Source of the DNA: Jatrophihabitans sp.
Lineage (GTDB): Bacteria > Actinomycetota > Actinomycetes > Mycobacteriales > Jatrophihabitantaceae
Length of the DNA stretch: 45,183 nucleotides
Direction of reading: 5' to 3'
Assembly (NCBI GenBank): GCA_036399055.1
Contig: DASWNX010000013.1
Coordinates: 1-45,183 of the forward strand
How positions within the stretch are numbered: the first letter of the stretch is position 1; each line of letters begins with the position of its first letter. The notes beneath the pieces are model-generated. The model did not search any database. It had not been told where the DNA came from and saw nothing but the letters and a program-made list of their open reading frames with translations. This document shows, piece after piece, positions 16,378-25,319 of the stretch. The position numbers and the translations under genes are program-made.

Positions 16378-17276
16378 TGCGTGAATTCGTAGCCGCCGCC
16401 GTCCAACTGGCGCCCAGTCCAGGCCCGCTGACCGCCGCCAGCATGGCTGCCAACACCGCTCGTGCGATCGAGCTGACCAGGCAATGCCATGGCGCCACCG
16501 GCGCGGAGCTGATCGTGTTGCCCGAGTCGGTCACCACCGGCTTCACCCCCGGAATCGACACCGCTGCGCTGTGGGATCTGGTCAGCGAGCTGCCGGGCCC
16601 GGTGCTGCAGCCGTTCGCCGACCTGGCTGCCGAGCTGGGCGTCCACCTGGTGCTGGGCACCTACGAGCGCGGTCCCGAGCGCGGCGTGGTCTACAACGCG
16701 GCGGTCGTGCTGGACTCGGCCGGTGAGCTGCTGGGCGTCTACCGAAAGACCCATCCGTTCGGCGGCGAGCGGGCCGACCGGGGCGGCTGGGTGACCCCTG
16801 GTGAGGACGTCCTGGTGGTCGACACCTCGCTGGGCCGGATCGGGGTGATCATCTGTTTCGACGGCGACTACCCGGAGCTGTCCCGGATCACCGCGCTGGC
16901 CGGGGCCGAGCTGATCTGCCGGCCCTCGGCGCTGCTGCGTTCGGCTGACATCTGGGAGCTGACCAACCGGGCCCGGGCCTATGACAACCACGTCTACGTC
17001 GTCGGCTCGAACGCCACCGGCGTCGATCCTGGCGGGGTGATCTACTTCGGCAACTCGATGATCGTCACACCGATCGCCGAGGTGATCGCCCGCGCCTCGT
17101 CGCACGAGTGCTGGGTCTCGGCCAGGCTTGATCCCGACACCGCGATGCGCTCACTGACCCCGGGCTCGTCGGTGCCCCAGTCCTTCGATCACCTGGCCGA
17201 CCGCAACCTGGCGCTGATCCGCAAGAACGCCGAGCTGCTGATGAGCGAGGCTCGGACGTCGTTCAAGCTCGGCTGA
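16377..17276 (+). CDS. Carbon-nitrogen hydrolase (nitrilase superfamily)
   Basis: A 299-residue nitrilase-fold amidohydrolase. The Glu-Lys-Cys triad is present: LIVLPES (Glu about 50), YRKTHPF (Lys about 125) and IICFDGDYPE (Cys about 161). The second Glu position and the NRARAYDNHVYVVGSNATG segment are conserved. Its start shares TGATG with coxG, so it is the last gene of the permease-hydroxylase operon. Nitrilase-superfamily enzymes of branches like this hydrolyse N-carbamoyl amines or acids or omega-amides; after a ring-opening path an N-carbamoyl or ureido intermediate would be a sensible substrate. The exact branch cannot be fixed by eye. Confidence 0.88.
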   Translation: MREFVAAAVQLAPSPGPLTAASMAANTARAIELTRQCHGATGAELIVLPESVTTGFTPGIDTAALWDLVSELPGPVLQPFADLAAELGVHLVLGTYERGPERGVVYNAAVVLDSAGELLGVYRKTHPFGGERADRGGWVTPGEDVLVVDTSLGRIGVIICFDGDYPELSRITALAGAELICRPSALLRSADIWELTNRARAYDNHVYVVGSNATGVDPGGVIYFGNSMIVTPIAEVIARASSHECWVSARLDPDTAMRSLTPGSSVPQSFDHLADRNLALIRKNAELLMSEARTSFKLG

Positions 17277-17287
17277 GCTCGCGCGAG

Positions 17288-17340
17288 GCCGCCCCCGCCG
17301 CCGGCTGTCCTGGCGGGGGGGCGGCGCTCGCTCCGAGCGC
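17288..17340. terminator. Convergent GC-rich hairpins (possible bidirectional terminator)
   Basis: Between the stops of the nitrilase-like gene and KASII, GCCGCCCCCGCC (17288-17299) pairs imperfectly with GGCGGGGGGGCGGC (17312-17325), followed by a perfect GCGCTCG-CTC-CGAGCGC stem (17324-17340). No T-run is present, as is common for high-GC actinobacterial terminators. Confidence 0.5.
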
Positions 17341-17351
17341 TGCCGCAGCGG

Positions 17352-18575
17352 TCAGGCAGCGCTGAAGACCAGCACCGAGTTCTGGCCGCCGAAGCCGAAC
17401 GAGGTGCTCACGGCGACGTCGATCCGCTGGCTCCGGGGCGCCCCGCTGACGACGTCGAGGTCGATGGAGGGGTCCTGGTTCTCCAGGTTGGCAGTCGGCG
17501 GAATCGTCGCGTGGCACATCGACAGCACCGTCAGCGCGGCCTCGACCGCTCCGGTCGCGCCCAGACTGTGGCCCAGCACGCCCTTGGTCGAGGTGACCGT
17601 GATGCCGCTGCCCAGCACCTTGTGCAGGATCCGCGCCTCGGCCGCGTCGTTGAGCGGCGTGGAGGTGCCGTGGGCGTTGACGTGGTCCACTTCGCCGGCG
17701 CTCACACCCGCGTCAACGAGTGCGGAGTCCAGGGCCTTCAGCACCCCCGCGCCGTCCGGGTCCGGCGCCGTCATGTGATGAGCGTCCGCTGATGCCCCGT
17801 GGCCTGCCAGTCGGGCAAGCACGGTGGCGCCTCGGGCGTGGGCGTGTGACTCGCGTTCGAGCACCAGGATGCCGCTGCCTTCGCCGATGACGAAACCGTC
17901 CCTGGCCAGATCGAAGGGACGTGATGCGGCCGCCGGCTCGTCCAGCCGTCTGGAAAGCGCTCCCATCTGCGCGAACCCGGTGACGATCAGCGGAGTGACG
18001 CCCGCTTCGCTGCCACCGGCTATCACGATGTCGCAGGTTCCGTTGCGCAGTAGCTCTGAGGCGCTGGTGATGGCGGTGGCGCCGGAGGCGCAGGCGGTCG
18101 CGGTGACGAAGTTCGGGCCGGTCGCGCCGAACTCCATCGCCAGATGCCCGGCCACCATGTTCGGCACCAGCATCGGGATCAGCAACGCCGACACCGCGGT
18201 CGGCCCCTTCTCACGCATGACGTTGTGCTGACGCTCCCAGGTGGTCACCCCGCCCAGGCCGCACCCGATGACCACGCCCACCCGCGCGCCGTCCCAGCTG
18301 CGCGGGTCGAGCCCGGCGTTGGCGACCGCTTCTCGCGCGGCCACGATCGCCAGCTGCACGAACCGGTCGTGGACGAGATTGCTGCGCCGTCCGACGTGCG
18401 TGGCGGGATGGAAATCAGGCACGGTGCAGGAGATGTCCACCGGCAGGCCGGCGAGTGTGGGGTCGCGCCGTGCCGTCGACACGCCGGCGCACACGCCGTC
18501 CCAGGTCTGCTGAACTCCGATTCCCGCCGGAGTGACCAAACCCAGGCCGGTGACGACCACCCCGTGGGAACTCAT
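17352..18575 (-). CDS. Beta-ketoacyl-ACP synthase II (KASII/FabF-like)
   Basis: A 407-residue condensing enzyme with an intact Cys-His-His active site: VTATACASGATAI (Cys about 164), VNAHGTSTPLND (His about 304) and LGHSLGATGAVEA (His about 340), with the final FGFGGQNS loop. It elongates an ACP-bound acyl chain with malonyl-ACP. The ATG overlaps the ACP stop (ATGA), so it is translationally coupled to that dedicated carrier. It lies last in a KASIII-ACP-KASII set with no ketoreductase, dehydratase or enoyl reductase nearby, so either house enzymes supply these or the product is a short keto/polyketide-like acyl chain. It is probably not the primary FabF. Confidence 0.9.
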   Translation of the reverse strand: MSSHGVVVTGLGLVTPAGIGVQQTWDGVCAGVSTARRDPTLAGLPVDISCTVPDFHPATHVGRRSNLVHDRFVQLAIVAAREAVANAGLDPRSWDGARVGVVIGCGLGGVTTWERQHNVMREKGPTAVSALLIPMLVPNMVAGHLAMEFGATGPNFVTATACASGATAITSASELLRNGTCDIVIAGGSEAGVTPLIVTGFAQMGALSRRLDEPAAASRPFDLARDGFVIGEGSGILVLERESHAHARGATVLARLAGHGASADAHHMTAPDPDGAGVLKALDSALVDAGVSAGEVDHVNAHGTSTPLNDAAEARILHKVLGSGITVTSTKGVLGHSLGATGAVEAALTVLSMCHATIPPTANLENQDPSIDLDVVSGAPRSQRIDVAVSTSFGFGGQNSVLVFSAA

Positions 18576-18823
18576 GAGGGCGCTGCCGCGGCGGCCACTT
18601 GCTTGTCGATCGACTCGGCCGCGTGGCCGATGGTGTCCCCGGGAGCGGCGACGTCCTCGCTGATCTGCACACCGAGTTCGGTCTGCAAGATCAACAGCAT
18701 CTCCACCATGAAGAGGGAGTCCACGCCCAGGTCGTCGAAGGTGACGTCCGGGCTGAGCTCTGAACGGTCTACCTCGAAGTGCTCGACCAGAAGATCGGCG
18801 ATCCTGTCATACATCATTGTCAT
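18572..18823 (-). CDS. Acyl carrier protein
   Basis: An 83-residue carrier with the phosphopantetheine site LGVDSLFMVEM (Ser about 37) in the expected helix II position and an acidic profile. ATG 18823 has AAGGAG six bases upstream. Compared with primary AcpP the DSL is followed by Phe-Met rather than Asp-x-Val-Glu, consistent with a specialised carrier. It sits between KASIII and KASII and overlaps the latter, so the three act on the same acyl chain. Confidence 0.9.
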   Translation of the reverse strand: MTMMYDRIADLLVEHFEVDRSELSPDVTFDDLGVDSLFMVEMLLILQTELGVQISEDVAAPGDTIGHAAESIDKQVAAAAAPS

Positions 18824-18889
18824 GTCATGCTCCTTTGAGATGCTCCTGCTGAATGAAGCGGCCTATCGGCTGACGACACGTGATCGCGG

Positions 18890-19888
18890 TCAGAGAGGCA
18901 GCACGGGCCACCGCAGTAAGGTCGACCCCCAGGACAGCCCGCCTCCGAAAGCGGTGAGCAGGACCCGATCTCCGGCTTTCAGCACACCTGTCGAGTGCGC
19001 CTGGTCCAGCGCGAGCGGGACGGACGCGGCGGCGGTGTTGCCGACCTCGGCGATGTTGCTGAAGACGTGCCCACGAGAGATGGTGAGCACATCGGCGAGG
19101 CTGTGCTGGATACGAAGGTTGGCCTGATGGCTGAAGAGCCAGTCGACGTCGTCGCTGCTCCATCCGGCCTGAGCCAGGACGGCCTTCGTCGACTCGGCCA
19201 TGCGTTGCACTGCTCGCCAGAAGACTTCTTTGCCTTCCATGTAGAAGTACTGATCTCGCGGCTCCGCGGGGACACCGGAGAGCCGCTGTCGCGAGCCGGG
19301 GGCGCGAACGGTGATCATGTGGCTTCCTTCACCGTCGCTGCCGAGGTCGAAGGGGCCCAGGGCGCCTGGTTCCTCGGCGTCACCGGCCCGCAGCACCACC
19401 GCTCCCGCGCCGTCACCGAAGATCACCGAAGTCGTGCGGTCCTGAAAGTCAAGGACGCTCGAGTAGGTGTCTGCGCCGATGACCAGCACTCGGTCCGCCG
19501 CGCCGATCGCGATCATTCCGGCTGCCGAGGCCAGAGCGTAGACAAAGCCACTGCAGACCGCGGCGAGATCATAAGCGCCGACCCCGGTGAGCCCGAGCTT
19601 GGTCGCGATCAGCGGCGCGGTCGCCGGCGAGGGGTGATCGGGAGTGGCGGTCGCCAGCACCACGGAATCGACCGAGGAGTCCCCGGATGACTTCAGCGCC
19701 CGCGCGCCGGCCTCCACCGCAAGGTCAGAGGTCGCCATGCCGGTGGTGGCGAAGTACCGCTGGGTGATGCCGGTGCGCGAGCGGATCCACTCGTCTGAAC
19801 TGCCGACGCGGGCAGCCAGTTCTTCGTTACTGACAAGATTCGGCGGTAGATAGCTTCCTACCCCACATACGACAGCTGCCCGGCTCAC
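18890..19888 (-). CDS. Beta-ketoacyl-ACP synthase III (KASIII/FabH-like)
   Basis: A 332-residue initiating condensing enzyme with the thiolase-fold triad: LAAVCSGFVYAL (Cys about 113), FSHQANLRI (His about 245) and VGNTAAAS (Asn about 275). The N-terminal SSDEWIRSRTGITQR motif is standard FabH. It condenses an acyl-CoA starter with malonyl-ACP. The GTG start overlaps the stop of a 35-codon ORF (GTGA). It leads the ACP and KASII genes; a 66-bp gap with its own ribosome site separates it from ACP. Such a KASIII-ACP-KASII trio suggests a dedicated acyl starter for a secondary metabolite or lipid; the product is unknown. Confidence 0.9.
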   Translation of the reverse strand: MSRAAVVCGVGSYLPPNLVSNEELAARVGSSDEWIRSRTGITQRYFATTGMATSDLAVEAGARALKSSGDSSVDSVVLATATPDHPSPATAPLIATKLGLTGVGAYDLAAVCSGFVYALASAAGMIAIGAADRVLVIGADTYSSVLDFQDRTTSVIFGDGAGAVVLRAGDAEEPGALGPFDLGSDGEGSHMITVRAPGSRQRLSGVPAEPRDQYFYMEGKEVFWRAVQRMAESTKAVLAQAGWSSDDVDWLFSHQANLRIQHSLADVLTISRGHVFSNIAEVGNTAAASVPLALDQAHSTGVLKAGDRVLLTAFGGGLSWGSTLLRWPVLPL

Positions 19889-19992
19889 CCCGCGACGCCG
19901 TTATAGCCAGAGGCCAGTGGATCTCTCACCACGAGCGACTGCTCGACGATCTGTCTGCCAACCGGGACCACGGCAAGAATATCGATGTGCAT
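19885..19992 (-). CDS. 35-residue small ORF coupled to KASIII
   Basis: On the minus strand an ATG at 19992, with AGGAG about 4 nt upstream, opens a 35-codon frame whose TGA overlaps the KASIII GTG (GTGA). The peptide starts MHIDILAVVPVG and ends near DPLASGYNGVAG; it has no Cys, no signal peptide and no family I recognise. The good ribosome site and coupling suggest real translation, either as a leader ensuring KASIII translation or as a small peptide product. It could also be chance in the AT-richer leader. Confidence 0.5.
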   Translation of the reverse strand: MHIDILAVVPVGRQIVEQSLVVRDPLASGYNGVAG

Positions 19993-20060
19993 GATGCTCC
20001 TGAATCCGATCAAGTGGCCGGTCCTGAGTTCATAACGCCACCAGATTGTCCTTTATAAAT

Positions 20061-20089
20061 AGATTAACAGAGTGTGCGAGTGTAGCCAA
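20061..20089 (-). promoter_or_regulatory. Putative promoter for the KASIII-ACP-KASII operon
   Basis: On the minus strand TTGGCT (20089-20084), 17 bp, TAATCT (20066-20061) gives a plausible sigma-70-type promoter about 60 bp before the 35-codon ORF. It lies in a markedly AT-richer stretch (about 19993-20200) unlike its surroundings. That stretch holds no gene that I can support; it includes small dyads such as the CAGCTG pair near 20157-20172. Confidence 0.45.
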
Positions 20090-20211
20090 TGGGTTTTGAG
20101 CACCCAGTGTGATCGGCCGATTGCGCTGAGCAGACAAAATTGACTAATTCGTACACAGCTGCAGTCAGCTGATTTGTTGACAGCATGCTCAGTTGCGGCG
20201 TGAGGCCCTGA

Positions 20212-23200
20212 TCAGCCCGGGATGTCATAGACCAGCTGGTCAAAGGCCAGCAGCGGCGGCTCGCCGGGTGTCGACAGCAGGGCCAGCCGCACGCGCCACT
20301 GGGCGCCGGCTGCCGCTGGCTGATTCTCCTGCCGCCATGCCTCCAGCGTGGCGGCGAGGGTCGTCGCCGAGTCCGGCGCCAGCAGCAGCTCAGGCGCCAT
20401 CAGCACCGGCAGCACCAAGGTCGACCCGCCGGCCTCGCCTGCCGGGGCACTGGCCTGGATCGGAGCCGCGTAGCTCACCTCGATGCTCACCCGATAACCG
20501 TCGGGCTGCTCGCCGAAGAGGGCGTCGAAGCCGTTCTGCAGCGCCTGGGCGACGTCGACGCCGGTCAGCGGCAGCTGCTCGGTCCACCGCAGGCTCGGGC
20601 GGGCCACGTCGAGCTGGCTCACTGGCGACCTGAGCACCAGCGCCGGCGAGGTCACCGTCCCAGCCCGCAGCTCGGCGTTGCGCTCGACCCTGACGCTGAC
20701 TCGAGCGTCAGGACGAGGCGCCGCGCGGACACCCGGCCACTCCAGCCGCAACGTCATCGGACCCGGCGCTGCCGGGCGGTCGGCAGCGGTGTACTCGCGA
20801 CTTCCCGCGGTGACCGGTCCCGGCGTGAGCGGCGCCTGCTCGTCCCCGTCGACCAGGGTGATCACCGGCCAGCCGTCCTCGACGCCGTCTCGGCGCACCA
20901 CCAGCCGGTCAAGCAGCCGCCGTCCGTCGAGGTCGGTGGCATAGACCGCGCGCAGCAGGCAGCAATCGGTCGGCTCGGCGCTGGCCGGTTCGGCGCTGAC
21001 CGGGTACCCGGTCCCATGCCCGGTCCAGGCCGCGGCCACCGCTGCGGCGAGTTCGACGAGCGAGGCCGCGGCGTTACCGCGCAGGACCTCGACGGCGGCA
21101 ACCGCAGGCTGGACGCCGGCGCCGATCAGCGCGGCCAGGTCGCAGGCGGCGGCGGTGTAGGCCGCGAGCGCTTCAGCCAGCGCTGTGCCGCCCACCGCTG
21201 TGCTGCCGCCCACCGCTGTGCCCGCCCCTGGCGCTGGGGGCGCGTGCGGAACCGACACCCGCACCACGTCCTGAGCGGCGTGCTCATGGGTGTAGCAGAG
21301 TCCCGCCGTCCACTGGGTCGCCGCGTCCAGCGTGGGCTGTCCCGGGCCTGAGAACGTCGGCGTGGCGGTCATGGCCCGCAGCGACGGCGGGCTCGGGTGC
21401 GCGCGCAGCGGCACCGGCACGTCGACCGGCGGCAGTAGCGCAGAGACGGCGGCCTCGGGGTGGTAGCCGCCGGTCAGCGGGCGGAGGAACCGAAGCAGAA
21501 CCGGTTCGGCGCCCGACCCACCCAGGCCGGGGGAGTCGAGCTCGAAGGCGTCGAAGACGTGGTCAGGGCGCACCGACGTGGTGCTGGCGCCGGTCGCGTC
21601 GGCGCTGGTCAGCGCGAAGACGCACCAGCCTTCAGAGGGCCCCAGCCCGGTCCGACTCCGACTGAGCTCAAGGTCAGCCCGGCCAGGCGCGGCCACCGTG
21701 CCATGCAGCCAGGCCGCAGGCAGGCCGTCACGGCCGTACGGCGAAACCACCACGGCTCGGTGCTGGGCGGTCACCGTGGCGTACGCCGAGGCCAGGCTGC
21801 TCCGGCCTATCCCGGTCAGCGCGGCCCGAGCGCTCAGCAGTCCCGGGTCAGCCGCCGGGCTCTCCGGCTCGCCTGGCGTCAGCGGCGTCAAGCCGCCGGC
21901 GACGGCAGCGGCCAGACGCCGTCGGATGCCCGACAGCTCCGCGCCAGCGGCGTCGGGCACTCGGGCGCTGAGCGGCTGGCAGAGATAGCGGTCAAGGTCG
22001 GTGAGCAACGACCGCGCCCAGGACTCGACGTCCACCTGGTGAAATCTCTGCAGGACCGGCACGCCGAGGCTGCCGAGCTCGGTGACCGGTCTGATCTCGG
22101 CGCTGAAGTCGATGAGATCGGGGTAGAGCGGGCGCAACGCGAACACGCGCGGGCCGCGGGCCTCCGGCGCTGCGGCGTCCGGCAGCGGCGCCTCGATGCG
22201 CACGCTGGAGATGCCCTGGCTGCCGAAGGACACAGCCCACAGCTGGTTGCCGGCGTCGGTGGCAAGCCGGATGGTCGGTAGGGCCAGCAGGCAGGCGTCG
22301 ATGAAGGCGTCGAAGCCCGCGCCGTCCAGGCCGGGTTCGTGAGGGGGGACCACCGTGTCAGCCCGTTCGAGCGTCGGCGTCGCGCCGGGTTCTGCGACCG
22401 GAGCCGATGACGCAGCCGGAACCTCGGAGGCCGCCGGCCGCTCCAGCCGCAGGGTCACCGCCAGCTCGAAGGCTGGTGCGGCCGTCGTCCCCGCGACCTG
22501 CCCGGACGCGCTGAGCACGACCGGTGGTGGCGGCAGCAGCGCCCGCGCGCCGGACCTGAACAGTGACGCGGAGGCGTTGTCGGCCATCAGCTGTGCGATC
22601 GAGGGGGTGAGCCCTGCCTCGGCGAACCGGCCGAGCACCGCGTTGAGAGTGTCGTGCTGCGCCGTGGTGACAGTGGCGCCGCCGCTCAGGCTGAGCTGGA
22701 CTCCCGGCTGCAGGACGCCGAGCACCGCGGCGTTGGCGGCGGCGAACGAGGCGGGCGAGCAGCCGTACTCGGCCTGGATCTGGGCGGCTGTCAACGCGGC
22801 GGCGCCGTCCACACCCGAATCGCCGCCCTGGTCGAGATCGCTGTCCTGACCGCTCCCCAGCACAGCGAGCGGGCAGCTGAGCACCGTGCCGGCGGCGAGC
22901 GGGGCGCCCAGCCGGTCAAGGGCGTCGGCGACCGCGTCTAGCGTGATGTCGGCGTTCTGCGCGGCCAGCCTTGCGCGCACGGCCTCGAAGGAGTCGCCCT
23001 CGATCGTGACGGTGCTCGCCGCGGCGACCTCGTCCGGCGCCTCGTCCGCGGCAGCCTCGTCCGGCGCCTCATCCGGCGCCTCGACCGGCGCCTCGACCTG
23101 AATCCCCGGCGGCAAGGCGGCGCTGCGGGTGGCGTTGTCGGCGACGATCGCCCGCGGCGTGCTGGCGAATCGCCGCGCCAGCGTCGCCAAGGTGTCACCG

Positions 23201-23991
23201 GCGCGCACCTGGTACGGCGTGCGGGCGGCCTCAGGCAGCGCTGCGACCCCTGGCAGCGCGAAGGCCGGCTCAGCGGCTAGCCGTAGGCCGCGGTTGTCCT
23301 GCAGCAGCCGTTCCGGCGTGCTGGACAGTCGGCCTGCCACCTCGGCCAAGGTGGCCGTGCCGGCCGGAGTCTCTGCCGGCCCGGTCTGATCTGCAGACGC
23401 GGCCAGGGTTTGGCCGGCCGCCAGCAGGCTGCTCAGCGGCAGCTCGGCGTTGGCCGGGGCGAGGTGCTGGGGGAGCAGGCCGTAGCAGTCCAGCAACTGG
23501 CCAAGGGTCGTGATTCCGGTGAGCTTCGGTGGCGTGGCCGTCGCCGCAGCCGCCGCGAACAGCTCGGCGGCCGCGGCGTGGCGCCTCAGCGACGGCGCCC
23601 CGTCGAGGACCGGCAGGGCCAGGCCCGAGTTGAGCGTGCTCTGCAGCCAGACGCTGAGCCCTGGGCTATCGAGCTGGGAGCGGATCAGCTGGTACCGCTC
23701 AGCCTGCGCGGCGGCCTGGGGCGCGGTGATGCCCGCCAAGCCGGCACGACCGGGCAGCCAGTGCCCACCCTGAGTCGACAGCGTGACGGCGAGCGTCAGC
23801 AGCCCCTCGGGGGCGCTGGAATCGCGGGCGTCGGGTCCGCTGGCGCTGGGCTCACTGGCGCTGGGCTCGCTGGCGCTGAGCAGGTAGGAGGTGACGGCGT
23901 CTGGCCACGCTCCGACGCCGATCAGCGACTCCTGCCCTACGGAAGGGGGTTCTTCAGCGTCACTGGACGGCGTTTTCCACTCCGCTTTCAC
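20212..23991 (-). CDS. Large multi-LysM-like repeat protein of unknown function
   Basis: A protein of about 1259 residues. The N-terminal third has several LysM-like modules: TLGQLLDCYGL (about 164), TLAEVAGRLSSTPERLLQDN (about 220), a clear LysM YQVRAGDTLATLARRFASTP (about 255), a VTIEGDSFEAVRARL unit (about 335) and AAQIQAEYGCSPASFAAANA (about 405). The remaining ~800 residues are beta-rich and unrecognised, ending FDQLVYDIPG. No signal peptide or membrane helix is seen. The frame stays open to 24255 but that part overlaps the divergent TerD gene; GTG 23991 is my guess at the start and is uncertain. A structural or scaffold role is only a guess. Confidence 0.7.
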   Translation of the reverse strand: MKAEWKTPSSDAEEPPSVGQESLIGVGAWPDAVTSYLLSASEPSASEPSASGPDARDSSAPEGLLTLAVTLSTQGGHWLPGRAGLAGITAPQAAAQAERYQLIRSQLDSPGLSVWLQSTLNSGLALPVLDGAPSLRRHAAAAELFAAAAATATPPKLTGITTLGQLLDCYGLLPQHLAPANAELPLSSLLAAGQTLAASADQTGPAETPAGTATLAEVAGRLSSTPERLLQDNRGLRLAAEPAFALPGVAALPEAARTPYQVRAGDTLATLARRFASTPRAIVADNATRSAALPPGIQVEAPVEAPDEAPDEAAADEAPDEVAAASTVTIEGDSFEAVRARLAAQNADITLDAVADALDRLGAPLAAGTVLSCPLAVLGSGQDSDLDQGGDSGVDGAAALTAAQIQAEYGCSPASFAAANAAVLGVLQPGVQLSLSGGATVTTAQHDTLNAVLGRFAEAGLTPSIAQLMADNASASLFRSGARALLPPPPVVLSASGQVAGTTAAPAFELAVTLRLERPAASEVPAASSAPVAEPGATPTLERADTVVPPHEPGLDGAGFDAFIDACLLALPTIRLATDAGNQLWAVSFGSQGISSVRIEAPLPDAAAPEARGPRVFALRPLYPDLIDFSAEIRPVTELGSLGVPVLQRFHQVDVESWARSLLTDLDRYLCQPLSARVPDAAGAELSGIRRRLAAAVAGGLTPLTPGEPESPAADPGLLSARAALTGIGRSSLASAYATVTAQHRAVVVSPYGRDGLPAAWLHGTVAAPGRADLELSRSRTGLGPSEGWCVFALTSADATGASTTSVRPDHVFDAFELDSPGLGGSGAEPVLLRFLRPLTGGYHPEAAVSALLPPVDVPVPLRAHPSPPSLRAMTATPTFSGPGQPTLDAATQWTAGLCYTHEHAAQDVVRVSVPHAPPAPGAGTAVGGSTAVGGTALAEALAAYTAAACDLAALIGAGVQPAVAAVEVLRGNAAASLVELAAAVAAAWTGHGTGYPVSAEPASAEPTDCCLLRAVYATDLDGRRLLDRLVVRRDGVEDGWPVITLVDGDEQAPLTPGPVTAGSREYTAADRPAAPGPMTLRLEWPGVRAAPRPDARVSVRVERNAELRAGTVTSPALVLRSPVSQLDVARPSLRWTEQLPLTGVDVAQALQNGFDALFGEQPDGYRVSIEVSYAAPIQASAPAGEAGGSTLVLPVLMAPELLLAPDSATTLAATLEAWRQENQPAAAGAQWRVRLALLSTPGEPPLLAFDQLVYDIPG

Positions 23992-24124
23992 GGACCGAAC
24001 GATAGCCCGGCCCACCCGCGTCAGGCTGCCGAATGGCCGCACGCGTAGGCCGACGTCGGCTTGCGTCCGGGCGCGCACCTGCGCATGCGACCGGGTCGAG
24101 AAGCTCGTGTGACAGCATCTGCCC

Positions 24125-25243
24125 GTGACCGAGATGCAGATGGGCAGCAACATCCCGGTGGACGCCCCCGCCGTGGAGCTGACGTTGCGCTGGTCGCACG
24201 CCCCAGGGGCGGCCGATCTGGACCTCTCCGCTCTGCTGCTGCGGGCCGATGGCAAGGTCGGCGCAGATGAAGACTTCGTCTTCTACAACCAGCGCCGGCA
24301 TCCGTCCGGCGCCGTGGTGCACCTTGCCAGGTCGCAGACGGGCCAGGAGTTCGACCGGATCGACGTCCAGCTGGACCAGGTGCCTGCCGATGTCGCCCGG
24401 GTCATGATCACCGCTTCAGTCACCGGGGCGACCTTCGGGCAGATCTCTGGTCTGGAGCTGTCCATGGCCGCTGCGCTGACTGGTCAGCGCTTGGCGCGCT
24501 TTCGGATGCGGGCAAACGCCGAGACCGCCTTCATCTGCGGCGAGCTCTACCGCCGAGCCGGCACGTGGAAGTTCCGTGCGGTGGGCCAGGGATACCGGGC
24601 AGGCCTGGCCGGGATAGCGACCGATTTCGGCATCACCGTCGAGGAGGCGCCCGCGCCGCCACCCCCACCGCCCCCGGCGCCCACGCGGCCACCGCCGCCC
24701 GCGCCGTCGGCTGAGCCGACGCCGACGCCGATGCCGCCGCCTCCTCCGTCGACGCGGCGCGAGGCGCCAGTGCTCGATGACTCCGCAGCCACCGGCCAGC
24801 GGACCGGGGACATCACCAGTCAGGTGCGGCAGGCGTTCCAGCCGCCTCCGCCGCAGCAGAAGTCGCAGCGACGATCAGCTGAGCGCGACTTCGGCAAGGA
24901 GGCCCAGGCGATCGGCAGAATCCTGGCGGCCCGTGGAGAAGTTCCTCTGGCCATCGCTCAGGACACCGCCTTCAACACCCGCGTCGTGGTCGTCACCGAC
25001 AAGAGGACGTTCCAGATAAAGGGCGGAAAGATCCGCATGGAGCTGGCGCACAGCCAGGTGCAGCTCACGCGGCTTCGCCCTCTCTTCGACGGTGTTCTCG
25101 TGATCGTCGAATCCTTTACGGCCAATCAGGATTTCCAGCCGGCCGACCCTCGACGCGACGAGCACATCCTGCAGGCGAAGGTGGCTACGCCAGACCTCGC
25201 GGACCTCATCCGCGGTCAGATCGACCGCATGATCGGCGCCTGA
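24125..25243 (+). CDS. TerD domain protein fused to a C-terminal PH-like domain
   Basis: A 372-residue protein. Residues 1-176 are a TerD (tellurium-resistance/stress) domain with LDLSALLLRADGKVGADEDF and VFYNQ, and later GELYRRAGTWKFRAVGQGY; the acidic LDLS and ADEDF positions are those that bind calcium in TerD proteins. A proline-rich linker (about 178-215) leads to a C-terminal domain (about 255-372) whose VVVVTDKRTFQIKGGKI strand pair resembles bacterial PH (YokE-like) domains. GTG 24125 is supported by the paralogue at 33737, which starts with the same MT-x-M-x-MGSN pattern. It is divergent from the LysM-like giant gene. A membrane- or envelope-stress role is inferred. Confidence 0.87.
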   Translation: MTEMQMGSNIPVDAPAVELTLRWSHAPGAADLDLSALLLRADGKVGADEDFVFYNQRRHPSGAVVHLARSQTGQEFDRIDVQLDQVPADVARVMITASVTGATFGQISGLELSMAAALTGQRLARFRMRANAETAFICGELYRRAGTWKFRAVGQGYRAGLAGIATDFGITVEEAPAPPPPPPPAPTRPPPPAPSAEPTPTPMPPPPPSTRREAPVLDDSAATGQRTGDITSQVRQAFQPPPPQQKSQRRSAERDFGKEAQAIGRILAARGEVPLAIAQDTAFNTRVVVVTDKRTFQIKGGKIRMELAHSQVQLTRLRPLFDGVLVIVESFTANQDFQPADPRRDEHILQAKVATPDLADLIRGQIDRMIGA

Positions 25244-25289
25244 GCTTTCGGTGGCGTGGCCGGCCGATGCTTATCCTTCAGGGAATCTT

Positions 25290-25310
25290 CCGCGACACTG
25301 GGCCTCGCGG
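25290..25310. terminator. Small hairpin between convergent genes
   Basis: CCGCGA (25290-25295) and TCGCGG (25305-25310) form a 6-bp stem between the TerD-PH stop and the stop of the secreted protein. It is a weak candidate terminator with no T-run. Confidence 0.3.
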
Positions 25311-25319
25311 CATTGAGAG

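Noticed and set aside
23992-24255. N-terminal extension of the LysM-like giant protein
   Set aside because: The frame is open but overlaps the start of the TerD-PH gene and has an unconvincing Ser/Arg-rich sequence; the start was set downstream.
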